Positions 9,650-17,248 of a DNA stretch of 64,000 nt are shown in pieces. The stretch's first letter is position 1. The number at the start of each line of letters is the position of its first letter. A model generated the notes under the pieces. That model made no database searches. It was not told the DNA's origin and saw only the letters and a program-made list of their open reading frames with translations. Position numbers and translations under genes: made by a program. This DNA is from Clostridia bacterium (GTDB lineage Bacteria; Bacillota; Clostridia; TANB77; CAG-508), in NCBI GenBank assembly GCA_017528085.1, contig JAFXPH010000004.1, forward strand, positions 62,001-126,000. Reading direction: 5' to 3'.

Positions 9650-10213
9650 ATGATTTATCCTAAAAGACTAAATAGTAGAAATGGAGAACTAGCAATAAAA
9701 ATTGTTGAGATATCAGTTTTAACTATCTCTATTATTCTACTTATTATTAATAGAATAGTAACGCCAAATTTATATTGGAGTCATTTATCAATTGCAGGAA
9801 TGGTATATGCTTTAATTGCTGCATCATATTCAATTAGAAATGGTAGATCAATTGCAGGACATGTAGTTGTACATTCAATTCTAGCTTCATTAATAACTAT
9901 TTATATTGATTATAGACTAGGCTTTATTGGATGGTCACTTACAATTGCAGTTCCAATAATTATTATGGTAGCAAATGCAACAATGTTTACTATTACAATT
10001 TTTACTTATAAACACTATGGAAGAAATGCTGCAAATCAATTATTTACTTTATTATTTAGTATAATTGCAAATATAGTTATTTTCCAACAAATGCATTCAT
10101 ATAGCATTTTAGCTATTATTGCGATGGGAATAAGCTCAGTTAACTTTTTGCTAAGTATAATTTTATGCTTTAGAGATTTAAAAGAAGAAGTAATTAAGAA
10201 ATTTAATATATAA
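9650..10213 (+). CDS. Small polytopic membrane protein (DUF6320-like)
   Basis: This 187-residue protein is almost entirely membrane segments, about five or six helices, with a short basic N-terminus. I know small membrane proteins of this kind (DUF6320) as partners of alcohol-acetyltransferase-like genes in Firmicutes. The assignment here rests on position directly downstream of such a gene and on general character, not on a motif. AGAAGGAAGAG precedes the ATG. It could be a membrane partner of the acyltransferase or an accessory part of the ABC exporter. Confidence 0.5.
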   Translation: MIYPKRLNSRNGELAIKIVEISVLTISIILLIINRIVTPNLYWSHLSIAGMVYALIAASYSIRNGRSIAGHVVVHSILASLITIYIDYRLGFIGWSLTIAVPIIIMVANATMFTITIFTYKHYGRNAANQLFTLLFSIIANIVIFQQMHSYSILAIIAMGISSVNFLLSIILCFRDLKEEVIKKFNI

Positions 10214-10224
10214 AGAGGTTACAA

Positions 10225-10971
10225 ATGATAGAAATTAAGAATGTTACTCAATCTTACGTTGATGGTAAAACTGTAATTGATAATATGTCACTTACAATTG
10301 ATGATGGAGTAGTTTATGGATTCATTGGACCTAATGGTGCTGGTAAAACTACAACTATTGAAATGATAACTGGAGTCTTAAAAATAGATAAAGGTGATAT
10401 TTTAATTGATGGTCATAGCATCATAACAAATCCAATTGAAGCTAAAAAGAAATTTGGATTTGTTCCTGATTCACCAGATGCATATGAGAAACTAACAGGA
10501 CTTGAATACTTAAACTTTATTGGTGATGTATACAAAGTAGATAAGAAAACTAGATTTGAAAAAGTTGAAAAACTAGCAAAAGAATTTGGAATATATGATC
10601 ACTTAAAAGATAGAATTCAAAGTTATTCTCATGGTATGAGACAAAAACTTATTATAATAAGTGTTCTACTTTATAATCCAAAGAACTGGATACTAGATGA
10701 ACCTATGACAGGACTTGATCCTCAATCATCATATGTTCTTAAAAACTTAATGAGGGAACATAGTAAAAATGGTAATACTGTATTTTTCTCAACTCATGTT
10801 CTTGAAGTTGCAGAAAAAATTTGTGATAAGATTGCAATTATTGATGATGGAAAAATAGTATTTACAGGAACTATTGATGAAATTCATCAAAAGCTAAAAT
10901 CTAATGACAACTTAGAAGAATCATTCTTAAAAATAATTAGAGGAGATACAGAGGATGAAAGTATTAACTAA
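10225..10971 (+). CDS. ABC transporter ATP-binding protein
   Basis: This 248-residue ATPase has Walker A GPNGAGKTTT (about 37-46), signature YSHGMRQKL (about 134-142), Walker B WILDEPMTGLDP and the H-loop FFSTHVLE. The sequence type is that of CcmA/YxlF-like exporters. It energises the permease encoded by the next gene, which overlaps it by 17 bp, so the two are translationally coupled. Since it ends a biosynthetic-looking operon, it probably exports or flips the product, or protects the cell from it (inference). Confidence 0.9.
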   Translation: MIEIKNVTQSYVDGKTVIDNMSLTIDDGVVYGFIGPNGAGKTTTIEMITGVLKIDKGDILIDGHSIITNPIEAKKKFGFVPDSPDAYEKLTGLEYLNFIGDVYKVDKKTRFEKVEKLAKEFGIYDHLKDRIQSYSHGMRQKLIIISVLLYNPKNWILDEPMTGLDPQSSYVLKNLMREHSKNGNTVFFSTHVLEVAEKICDKIAIIDDGKIVFTGTIDEIHQKLKSNDNLEESFLKIIRGDTEDESIN

Positions 10972-12580
10972 AGTTATTTTTAAAAGTGATGTAAGAAGGG
11001 ATAGAAATACATCTAATAAAGTACTTGCTTTTCTTGCATTTTTAATTGTATTTGGCTTTTTAGCTTTAGTTATGACTATTGCTTCAATTTATATAACAAA
11101 TAGACTTGTTGAAATTAAACAACCATATGCTTTTATAAGTTTAATGCTTTTGTTTAACTTTGCAATATTATTTGTTAAGAGTATATTTGAAGTATTAAAT
11201 GTTTTGTTCTTTTCAAAAGACCTAAAAGTACTTTTAAGAATGCCAATTAAATCAAGAGATATCATTCATGCAAAGCTTTTAAAAATGATTGTATCTGAAT
11301 ATGAAATGGAACTTATTATGCTTGCTATTCCTATGCTAATTTATGGAATAAAAACAGGAGTAGATAAAGTGTTTTATTTATATATTCCAATTATTCTTGC
11401 TATTATACCAGTTATTCCTATTTGTATAGTTTCAGTTATAATTTCAATTATAATGCGTTTTACGAATATGATAAAAAATAAGAGTAAAGTATTATACATT
11501 ACATTATTTATAGCAATTGTACTTGTGGATTTGGTATTTAGGTATTCAGGAGAAGGTACATATTCTATTGCTGAATTCCAAAACTCAGTACTATTTGAAA
11601 ATGGACTTGCTATGGAAATAGCTGATAAGTTTAAACTTATTTGGCCAATAATGGAAGGTATGTTAAACTATAACTCTCTAGTTGGAGTTGGATCAATTTT
11701 AAAGTATATCGGCTATAGTGTAATTGCTTATATAGCAGCACTAATCATTATTTCTCCAATATACTTAAAAGGAGCTATAGGAACAGTTATAAATAGTAAT
11801 AGAAAAACCATTACTGATACAAAATTAAAATTAGAAGACTTTAATGAACTTTCAACAAACTATGCATATAGAAAAAAAGAATTTAAAATTATATCAAGAT
11901 CACCAATCTTCTTTATACAATGTGTGATACTTCCTGTTGTTATGGCACTATCTATTTTTGCTATAGCTATTGGTATGACAATATTCTCAAATTATTATAA
12001 TGTGGATATAGTATCAGATGTAAGAGAAAAAGCAAGTTTAGGATGGGGAACAGGAATATTTATTTCTATTTGCCAAGTTTTTTATATGATGAATTTCTCT
12101 TCTATAATAGCAGTATCCAAAGAGGAAAGATGGGCAAGACTAACAAAGTATATGCCAATTAAATTATATTCACAGATGAAACTTAAGATTCATTTAGGAA
12201 AGTTTATAAACTTTATAACAGCACTTCCTGTTATATATTGGTATTATATTTGCTCAGGAAGTATAGTAAATTCTGTTTTACTATTAATAACTGCAGTTAT
12301 GCTTAATTCGTTTGGAGAAAAAGTAAAAATACTAATTGATATGAGAAATCCAAAAATAGATTGGGATAATGAATATACTATGATGAAGCAAAATACAAAT
12401 GTAATGTATGAGCTATTCTACACAATAATAGTTTTGGTAGTTATTATTGGACTTGGATTTTTAGTTTCTAATTTGAGATTTTATTTCCCAGTTTTAATTT
12501 CTTTACTACTTTTAATTAATTTATGGATGAATGATTATTTAAGAATAAAAGATTATAAAATATTTGAAAAATTATATTAA
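10955..12580 (+). CDS. ABC transporter permease, large integral membrane subunit
   Basis: This 541-residue protein has about twelve membrane segments with two soluble stretches around residues 270-310 and 375-410, as in large ABC-2-type exporter permeases. The start ATG at 10955 lies inside the ATPase gene with AGGAGA 8-10 bp upstream. It is the last gene of the operon; a strong bidirectional hairpin follows at 12590. It partners the ATPase just upstream. Substrate unknown. Confidence 0.8.
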   Translation: MKVLTKVIFKSDVRRDRNTSNKVLAFLAFLIVFGFLALVMTIASIYITNRLVEIKQPYAFISLMLLFNFAILFVKSIFEVLNVLFFSKDLKVLLRMPIKSRDIIHAKLLKMIVSEYEMELIMLAIPMLIYGIKTGVDKVFYLYIPIILAIIPVIPICIVSVIISIIMRFTNMIKNKSKVLYITLFIAIVLVDLVFRYSGEGTYSIAEFQNSVLFENGLAMEIADKFKLIWPIMEGMLNYNSLVGVGSILKYIGYSVIAYIAALIIISPIYLKGAIGTVINSNRKTITDTKLKLEDFNELSTNYAYRKKEFKIISRSPIFFIQCVILPVVMALSIFAIAIGMTIFSNYYNVDIVSDVREKASLGWGTGIFISICQVFYMMNFSSIIAVSKEERWARLTKYMPIKLYSQMKLKIHLGKFINFITALPVIYWYYICSGSIVNSVLLLITAVMLNSFGEKVKILIDMRNPKIDWDNEYTMMKQNTNVMYELFYTIIVLVVIIGLGFLVSNLRFYFPVLISLLLLINLWMNDYLRIKDYKIFEKLY

Positions 12581-12589
12581 AAAGAAAGG

Positions 12590-12617
12590 AGCCACGGCAC
12601 TGCCGTGGCTTCTTTTT
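12590..12617. terminator. Bidirectional intrinsic terminator ending the first operon
   Basis: A GC-rich hairpin, AGCCACGG and CCGTGGCT around a five-base loop (12590-12610), is followed by TTCTTTTT on the plus strand. On the minus strand CCTTTCTTTTT follows. It can stop the long operon and the convergent membrane-protein gene. Its GC content is unusual for this genome and it marks the edge of the first foreign-looking cassette. Confidence 0.85.
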
Positions 12618-12648
12618 CCCCAAAATTTAATTAAATCAGATTGACAGT

Positions 12649-13233
12649 TTAGTGGGTCAAATCGTAGGGGATGTTCCAAGCTCCCCAAAAGATAATGACC
12701 AACATAACGACGATGGTGATGGCTACAACAACCCTACGGTTAGTAGCAAGACGCGGAATTCTCTGAAGGAGCCGCATGATGCTCGTGGTAAGCCATCTAC
12801 CAAAGCGGTAGTGAAGAGATAGCCTAGTTATAGTTCTCGCAACGTTCCATCCGAGGAAGGGACGAGATCTATAAGTGTAGGTTCCTCTGGCCGTGTCCTC
12901 AAAAAAGTTATCTCCTCTGATGCCTGCAATAAAGCCAGCAATAAGTAAAACCCAGCTGAGCAAAAGCGTAGCAATCGGAATGAGAAGAAACCTGATGACA
13001 CCAAATCCGTGGCGATGGAAGTGAGGAGGTAAGAACCTTCTCTGGAGCATGATGTTGATCACGAAGTAGATGCCAAGGAGCAAAACAAGAATTGCTCCAC
13101 CATAGTCGCGAATGTAGACGAAGAGGAATACATAGATCGCCTGAACGAACTGTTCCTCGAGGTAAATAATACCAGTAGGGAGTGCTTCCCATGCCATCAT
13201 GAGGGCAAATCTAATCATCTCAAGTATAATCAT
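12649..13233 (-). CDS. Unknown polytopic membrane protein with basic loops
   Basis: This 194-residue protein has about four hydrophobic segments: residues 3-25, 40-62, 80-105 and 170-190. Between the third and fourth is a long Arg-rich loop (about 110-168). I recognise no family. Arginine is mostly CGN-coded, whereas neighbouring genes use AGA, and base composition is visibly richer in GC, so this looks transferred. AAAGGAG lies just upstream of the ATG. The gene has its own promoter at 13344-13372 and a structured leader. It diverges from the HNH gene at 13464, so the two may have arrived together. Confidence 0.7.
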   Translation of the reverse strand: MIILEMIRFALMMAWEALPTGIIYLEEQFVQAIYVFLFVYIRDYGGAILVLLLGIYFVINIMLQRRFLPPHFHRHGFGVIRFLLIPIATLLLSWVLLIAGFIAGIRGDNFFEDTARGTYTYRSRPFLGWNVARTITRLSLHYRFGRWLTTSIMRLLQRIPRLATNRRVVVAITIVVMLVIIFWGAWNIPYDLTH

Positions 13234-13343
13234 GATGAATTCTCCTTTTGGCCTTTAGGCCAGTGTGTTGTTGTTTGATACTTCTATATGATTAAATCCA
13301 GTTTGGGGAATCTGGATGTTGATTGAAATATTTAATTACCTAT

Positions 13344-13372
13344 ATTATATCACTTTTATTGCGTTATGTAAA
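13344..13372 (-). promoter_or_regulatory. Sigma-A-type promoter for the 12649-13233 gene
   Basis: On the minus strand a TTTACA -35 (13367-13372) and a perfect TATAAT -10 (13344-13349) are 17 bp apart. The 31-base block around them is identical at 27 positions, by hand alignment, to the promoter of the cassette gene at 57414. The leader of about 105 nt to the ATG contains two small hairpins (13294-13316 and 13248-13261). Confidence 0.8.
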
Positions 13373-13388
13373 CACAGCAAAACTATGA

Positions 13389-13417
13389 TTGACAATTGCC
13401 TAAAGTCGTTATAATAT
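13389..13417 (+). promoter_or_regulatory. Promoter of the HNH nuclease gene
   Basis: A consensus TTGACA (13389-13394) is followed by overlapping -10 candidates: TATAAT at 15 bp spacing (13410-13415) or TAATAT at 17 bp (13412-13417). It lies back to back with the divergent promoter at 13344-13372, separated by only 16 bp, so one bound protein could affect both. Confidence 0.7.
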
Positions 13418-13463
13418 TATGTTGCAACTAGATGTTAGAGGCTTTATGAAAGGAGGTTAGTTA

Positions 13464-14126
13464 ATGAATATTAGCTTACCAAAGTCTTTTTCCTATGTTG
13501 CAGACTCTCGGAATAGAGCATATATACGAGGTGATACTTTAGTTATCATTGGTAATATTAATTTTGATAGCTTAATGTATGAACTTACTTATGCTACTTA
13601 TGAAGATGATGTTTGCTTCTATTGCGGAGAAAAGGTAACACGAAAGACACGTTCGTTAGATCACATGTATCCTAAAGTATGGGGTGGTGTCAGTATTCCG
13701 GATAATCTCGTCTTAAGCTGCAATAAGTGTAATTCTGAAAAGAATTGTCTTACAACTTGGCAGTATCTAAGGTGGAGTAGGAAGATACGGACAAAGAAAG
13801 ATAAGGAAGAAGTATATCAAAATATGGTAGCTAACAATGCGGCAAAATACCATAATGAGATTATTCTTCCAAGTGACTGGATGATTGATTATCCAACTGC
13901 TTATTTTTCTGACATTGATCTTCCGTTTGGAAAGTTCTATAATAAGACTCATGAGAAACTCTCTAAGTTTTATGAAGAACATGGCCACTATCCAAAACCA
14001 ATGATAGTAACAAGCAATGATTTTATCCTTCAAGGAAAAGATATTCTGTTTCATGCAAGACTGCATGATATAGACTTAGTGCCTGTTATTATCTTAGAGA
14101 ATGTCATAAGGATACAAGAAGACTAA
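13464..14126 (+). CDS. HNH-family endonuclease
   Basis: This 220-residue protein contains an HNH / beta-beta-alpha-metal domain: Cys51-x2-Cys54, the catalytic pair Asp66-His67 (SLDHMYPK), Asn81 (DNLVL) and Cys86-x2-Cys89 followed by Asn90 (SCNKCNSEK). The four cysteines should hold a structural zinc. The C-terminal part (about 110-220) has no family I recognise. By family knowledge it cleaves DNA. The role may be defence, mobile-element homing or phage-type processing. GAAAGGAGG precedes the ATG. The gene is flanked by its own promoter and a perfect terminator and is richer in GC than its neighbours, which suggests transfer. Confidence 0.85.
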   Translation: MNISLPKSFSYVADSRNRAYIRGDTLVIIGNINFDSLMYELTYATYEDDVCFYCGEKVTRKTRSLDHMYPKVWGGVSIPDNLVLSCNKCNSEKNCLTTWQYLRWSRKIRTKKDKEEVYQNMVANNAAKYHNEIILPSDWMIDYPTAYFSDIDLPFGKFYNKTHEKLSKFYEEHGHYPKPMIVTSNDFILQGKDILFHARLHDIDLVPVIILENVIRIQED

Positions 14127-14139
14127 CGAAAGACTCATT

Positions 14140-14169
14140 GGGCGGATTTTAACAAAATCCGCCCTTTTT
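14140..14169 (+). terminator. Intrinsic terminator after the HNH gene
   Basis: A perfect 11-bp stem, GGGCGGATTTT and AAAATCCGCCC, with loop AAC, is followed by TTTTT. It closes the first foreign-looking cassette. Confidence 0.9.
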
Positions 14170-14225
14170 GTTGAAAAAAAAGCTTAAATATAATAAAATA
14201 CTTTGTAGATTTTGGAGGTGTTAAT

Positions 14226-14741
14226 ATGGAATTTAGAGACTTACTAAATCAAAGATATTCTGTAAGAAAATATTCAAATAAAGAAGTAGCAGATGAAAAG
14301 ATTAATAAAATAGTAGATGCAGGTAGAATTGCTCCTACAGCTACTAATAGTCAACCACAAAGATTTTTAGTTTTAAAAACAGAAGAAGCTTTAAAAAAAT
14401 TTGATGAAGTATCAAGAATGCGTTATGGTGCACCTGTTGTAATTGTAGTTTTAGCTGATATGAATAATGTATGGGAAAGCTCAATTGAACCAGGTTACAA
14501 TACATCAGAAATGGATGCAAGTATTGCATGTACTTATATGATGCTTGAAACAGTTAATCAAGGATTAGGATGTGTATGGGTAAGATATTTTAATAGTGAA
14601 GAATTAAGAAACATATTTGATTTAAGTGATAACTTAAAACCAATATGCGTTTTACCTGTTGGATACCCATCTGATGACTCTACTCCAGCAGAAAAACATT
14701 CAATAAGAAACAATTTGGAAGATATAGTTACATATATGTAG
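14226..14741 (+). CDS. Nitroreductase-family FMN oxidoreductase
   Basis: This 171-residue protein has the short nitroreductase fold. RYSVRKYSNKEV at the N-terminus and GRIAPTATNSQPQRFLV (about 33-49) are the FMN-binding elements, and GLGCVWVRYF and LPVGYPSDD mark the second half. By family knowledge it is a homodimeric NAD(P)H-dependent FMN flavoprotein reducing quinones or nitro compounds. The natural substrate is not predictable. TTTGGAGGTG lies before the ATG. The efflux gene starts 20 bp downstream, so they form an operon. Confidence 0.85.
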   Translation: MEFRDLLNQRYSVRKYSNKEVADEKINKIVDAGRIAPTATNSQPQRFLVLKTEEALKKFDEVSRMRYGAPVVIVVLADMNNVWESSIEPGYNTSEMDASIACTYMMLETVNQGLGCVWVRYFNSEELRNIFDLSDNLKPICVLPVGYPSDDSTPAEKHSIRNNLEDIVTYM

Positions 14742-14761
14742 AAAGGATTGAAATTTAAACA

Positions 14762-15865
14762 ATGGATAACAGACAATCAAAAATCATTAAAACAAGTATT
14801 TTAGGAATAGTAGTAAATATTATATTAGTTATTTTTAAGGCAACAATAGGCTTTATTGTAAATTCTATTGCAATTATTCTAGATGCTGTAAATAACTTAA
14901 GTGATGTTATGTCATCAATAATAACAATCGTAGGAACAAAACTTTCAAACAAGAAACCAGATAAAAAACATCCATATGGTCATGGAAGAATAGAATATTT
15001 TACATCAGTAATTATTGCTATTCTTGTTATGTATGCTGGTGTTACAGCATTTAGAGAATCATTTGATAAAATAATTCATCCAGAAGAAGCAAACTATACT
15101 ATAGCATCAATGGTAATAATTGCTGTAGCAGTAGTTGTAAAATTCTTCATGGGTAGATATGTAAAAAAAGTAGGTGAACAGATAGATTCTGATAGTTTAG
15201 TAGCTTCTGGAACAGATGCTACTATGGATTCTGTTTTATCACTTTCAACTTTAATTGCAGCTATAATAAGTTTTATATGGGGAATATCTTTAGAAGGATA
15301 TTTAGGTTTAATAATTTCTGTAATTATTATCAAATCAAGTGTTGAAATATTAAAAGAGACAATTGATAATTTAATAGGAATCAGAGTAGATGCTGAAATA
15401 ACAAGAACTATTAGAACAAAAGTAAATTCATATGATGAAGTACAAGGAACATACGATTTATCACTTCATAATTATGGACCAAATAGTTTTGTTGGATCTT
15501 GTCATATTCAAGTAAGAGATGATATGACAGCAAGAGAAATACACGCCTTAACTCGTAAGATTATTATGGATGTATTTGTAGAGTATGGAATAGTATTAAC
15601 TATAGGTATATATGCTGCAAATGACTCTGGTGAGTATCTAGAAATAAAGAATTATTTAATTAATATGATAAAAGAGTACAAAAATATTCTTCAAATGCAT
15701 GGATTTTATGTTGAAGAAAAAGAAAAAAGAATTTCTTTTGACATTATCATAGATTTTGATGAAGAAAATCCAGATGGCTTAAGAAAGAAAATTATTAAAA
15801 AAATGAAGAAACAATATCCAGAATATGATTATGTAGTTATTATAGATACTGATGTTTCAGACTAA
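14762..15865 (+). CDS. Cation diffusion facilitator (divalent metal efflux) transporter
   Basis: This is a 367-residue CDF-family protein. Six membrane helices occupy about 1-205, with metal-site residues in the NNLSDVMSS segment (about 44-52), the HPYGHGRIEYF loop, and the second site in SGTDATMDSVLS (about 155-166). A cytoplasmic domain follows, with a CDF ferredoxin-like dimerisation fold around 210-290 and an extra charged C-terminal extension. The family exports Zn, Fe or Mn in exchange for protons. Metal choice cannot be read from the sequence. GAAAGGATTG precedes the ATG. Confidence 0.9.
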   Translation: MDNRQSKIIKTSILGIVVNIILVIFKATIGFIVNSIAIILDAVNNLSDVMSSIITIVGTKLSNKKPDKKHPYGHGRIEYFTSVIIAILVMYAGVTAFRESFDKIIHPEEANYTIASMVIIAVAVVVKFFMGRYVKKVGEQIDSDSLVASGTDATMDSVLSLSTLIAAIISFIWGISLEGYLGLIISVIIIKSSVEILKETIDNLIGIRVDAEITRTIRTKVNSYDEVQGTYDLSLHNYGPNSFVGSCHIQVRDDMTAREIHALTRKIIMDVFVEYGIVLTIGIYAANDSGEYLEIKNYLINMIKEYKNILQMHGFYVEEKEKRISFDIIIDFDEENPDGLRKKIIKKMKKQYPEYDYVVIIDTDVSD

Positions 15866-15896
15866 GAGAATACTAATTATTTAAGATATAAATTAA

Positions 15897-15925
15897 TTGC
15901 TTAAAATACTCAAAAATGGTATAAT
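15897..15925 (+). promoter_or_regulatory. Promoter of the Fic toxin-antitoxin operon
   Basis: TTGCTT (15897-15902), a 17-bp spacer and a perfect TATAAT (15920-15925) lie about 40 bp upstream of the antitoxin ATG. An in-frame ATG at 15897 lies within this promoter and cannot be the translation start. Confidence 0.8.
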
Positions 15926-15965
15926 AGTATTGTGGTTTTATGTAAATAAAAAGGAGACAAAAACA

Positions 15966-16142
15966 ATGTCAAATGATGAAAAATTTGAATTTGATATAGC
16001 AAATTTAAGAAAAGATTTTGAAATGGAAAATATGGTCATCACACCAGAAGATGTTGAGATGCTAAGAAGATATAACAATAATGAATTTACTATGAATGAG
16101 ATGATTAATAGTATAAAAAAAGATTATTTAAAAGATAATTAA
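15966..16142 (+). CDS. VbhA-like antitoxin of a Fic module
   Basis: This is a 58-residue acidic protein whose gene directly precedes a Fic gene. The ATG at 15966 is chosen because AAAAGGAGA sits 8 bp upstream. The layout matches VbhA-type (class I Fic) antitoxins: an inhibitory helix, then a TPEDVEMLRRYNNNEFT segment like the antitoxin's C-terminal helices. The inhibitory motif expected is (S/T)xxxE(G/N). Here the best match is Asp17-F-E-M-Glu21-Asn22, with Asp instead of Ser/Thr. By family knowledge the Glu blocks ATP gamma-phosphate placement in the Fic active site. Confidence 0.75.
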   Translation: MSNDEKFEFDIANLRKDFEMENMVITPEDVEMLRRYNNNEFTMNEMINSIKKDYLKDN

Positions 16143-16159
16143 AGAGGAGAATACTAAAG

Positions 16160-16759
16160 ATGAATGAAAGTTTGTACGAAGCTAGAAACTCAATATATTG
16201 CTACGATGGAACTGATGTACTTGTTAACTATCTAGAAATAAAAGATAATAAAACACTTCAAAAAGCTGAAAGAAAGTTAGTTCTAGCAAAACTATATGAA
16301 CTAAGACAAAATAAATCAATAGGAGATTTTGATTTAAATCATTTCTTAGGAATTCATAAATATTTATTTGAAGATATATATCCATTTGCAGGAAAGATAA
16401 GAAGAGAAAATATTTCAAAAGGATTCTTTACATTCGCTGAATGGGAATATATTGAAGATGAACTTAATAAACTACTTAATGATTTAAAAAATGAGAATTA
16501 TTTAAAAGGATTAGATAAATCAGAATTTGTAAAAAGACTTGTTTACTATATGGCAGAACTAAATGTTCTTCATCCATTTAGAGATGGAAATGGAAGAACA
16601 ATAAGAGAGTTCATAAGAGAACTTGCATATAGAAATGGATATTTATTAGATATAACTGGAATTGATTCAAAAGAGCTACTTCAAGCTTGTATGATATCAA
16701 TTGTAGATACAGATCATTTAGAGAAATTATTTAATGAATGTATAAAAGAAGAAGAATAA
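16160..16759 (+). CDS. Fic-domain AMP-transferase (toxin)
   Basis: This 199-residue protein is essentially a stand-alone Fic domain. The full catalytic motif HPFRDGNGRTIRE is present with His138, so the enzyme should be active. The flap region (about 85-95, RRENISKGFFTFAE) and the N-terminal helix LNHFLGIHKYLF fit the fold. By family knowledge it moves AMP from ATP to a hydroxyl side chain of a target protein (DNA gyrase and topoisomerase IV for VbhT/FicT). It starts 17 bp after the antitoxin gene with AGAGGAGA. The pair looks like a chromosomal toxin-antitoxin module. Confidence 0.92.
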   Translation: MNESLYEARNSIYCYDGTDVLVNYLEIKDNKTLQKAERKLVLAKLYELRQNKSIGDFDLNHFLGIHKYLFEDIYPFAGKIRRENISKGFFTFAEWEYIEDELNKLLNDLKNENYLKGLDKSEFVKRLVYYMAELNVLHPFRDGNGRTIREFIRELAYRNGYLLDITGIDSKELLQACMISIVDTDHLEKLFNECIKEEE

Positions 16760-16787
16760 AAAACATCCCATAAGGGATGTTTTTTTA
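16759..16787. terminator. Bidirectional terminator between fic and a small secreted-protein gene
   Basis: The stem ACATCCC / GGGATGT is flanked by A and T tracts (16761-16787). It serves both converging genes. Confidence 0.85.
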
Positions 16788-17060
16788 TTTATCATTATCC
16801 AATTCAATATTTTCTAAATCATCTTTATTTTCTTTTTTTCTTTTAAAAATAAAATAGTAAATTAATGCAATTGCTATTACACCAATAGCTACTTTAACAA
16901 ATATGTGATAAGGGAAACCACCTGAAGCTTGACTTGAAGTAGTACCAACAGATGCAGATTTTACATTTGGTACTCCTTGATAATCAAATTGAGATGCAAA
17001 AGATAGGTTACCAATCAAAATTAATAAAGAAAAAAATATAAAAATTTTTTTAAGTTTCAT
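16785..17060 (-). CDS. Small secreted/membrane protein with signal peptide and C-terminal anchor
   Basis: This 91-residue protein has a signal peptide (MKLKKIFIFFSLLIL... with likely cleavage after SFAS near residue 23). A short Ser/Gly/Thr-rich outside region (about 24-50) follows, then one membrane helix (about 54-71) and a charged KRKKENKDD tail. The topology would be type I: outside N-terminus, cytoplasmic tail. I do not recognise a family. It has AAAGGAG before the ATG. Confidence 0.7.
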   Translation of the reverse strand: MKLKKIFIFFSLLILIGNLSFASQFDYQGVPNVKSASVGTTSSQASGGFPYHIFVKVAIGVIAIALIYYFIFKRKKENKDDLENIELDNDK

Positions 17061-17138
17061 AATTAAAAACTCCTTTAGAATTCTTGAATTAATTATATCA
17101 TATATAAAAAAATCTTAATACTAGTTATAATTTAATTA

Positions 17139-17166
17139 TTGATTTTTAATTAAAATAATATATAAT
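17139..17166 (+). promoter_or_regulatory. Promoter of the aquaporin gene
   Basis: TTGATT (17139-17144), a 16-bp spacer and TATAAT (17161-17166) lie upstream of the 17249 gene. A second TATAAT-like box follows about 13 bp downstream, so the exact start is uncertain. Confidence 0.5.
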
Positions 17167-17248
17167 GAATTTGATATAATAACAAAAATATTTTTACTTA
17201 AGGCTTTTATTAATTTTAAATATAAAGTAAATAAGGGGAGGTATTTTT

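Noticed and set aside
12908-13192. A second minus-strand frame of 94 residues inside the membrane-protein gene
   Set aside because: It overlaps the longer frame that has membrane-helix periodicity, a ribosome site and a promoter. It is a shadow frame of the GC-richer cassette.
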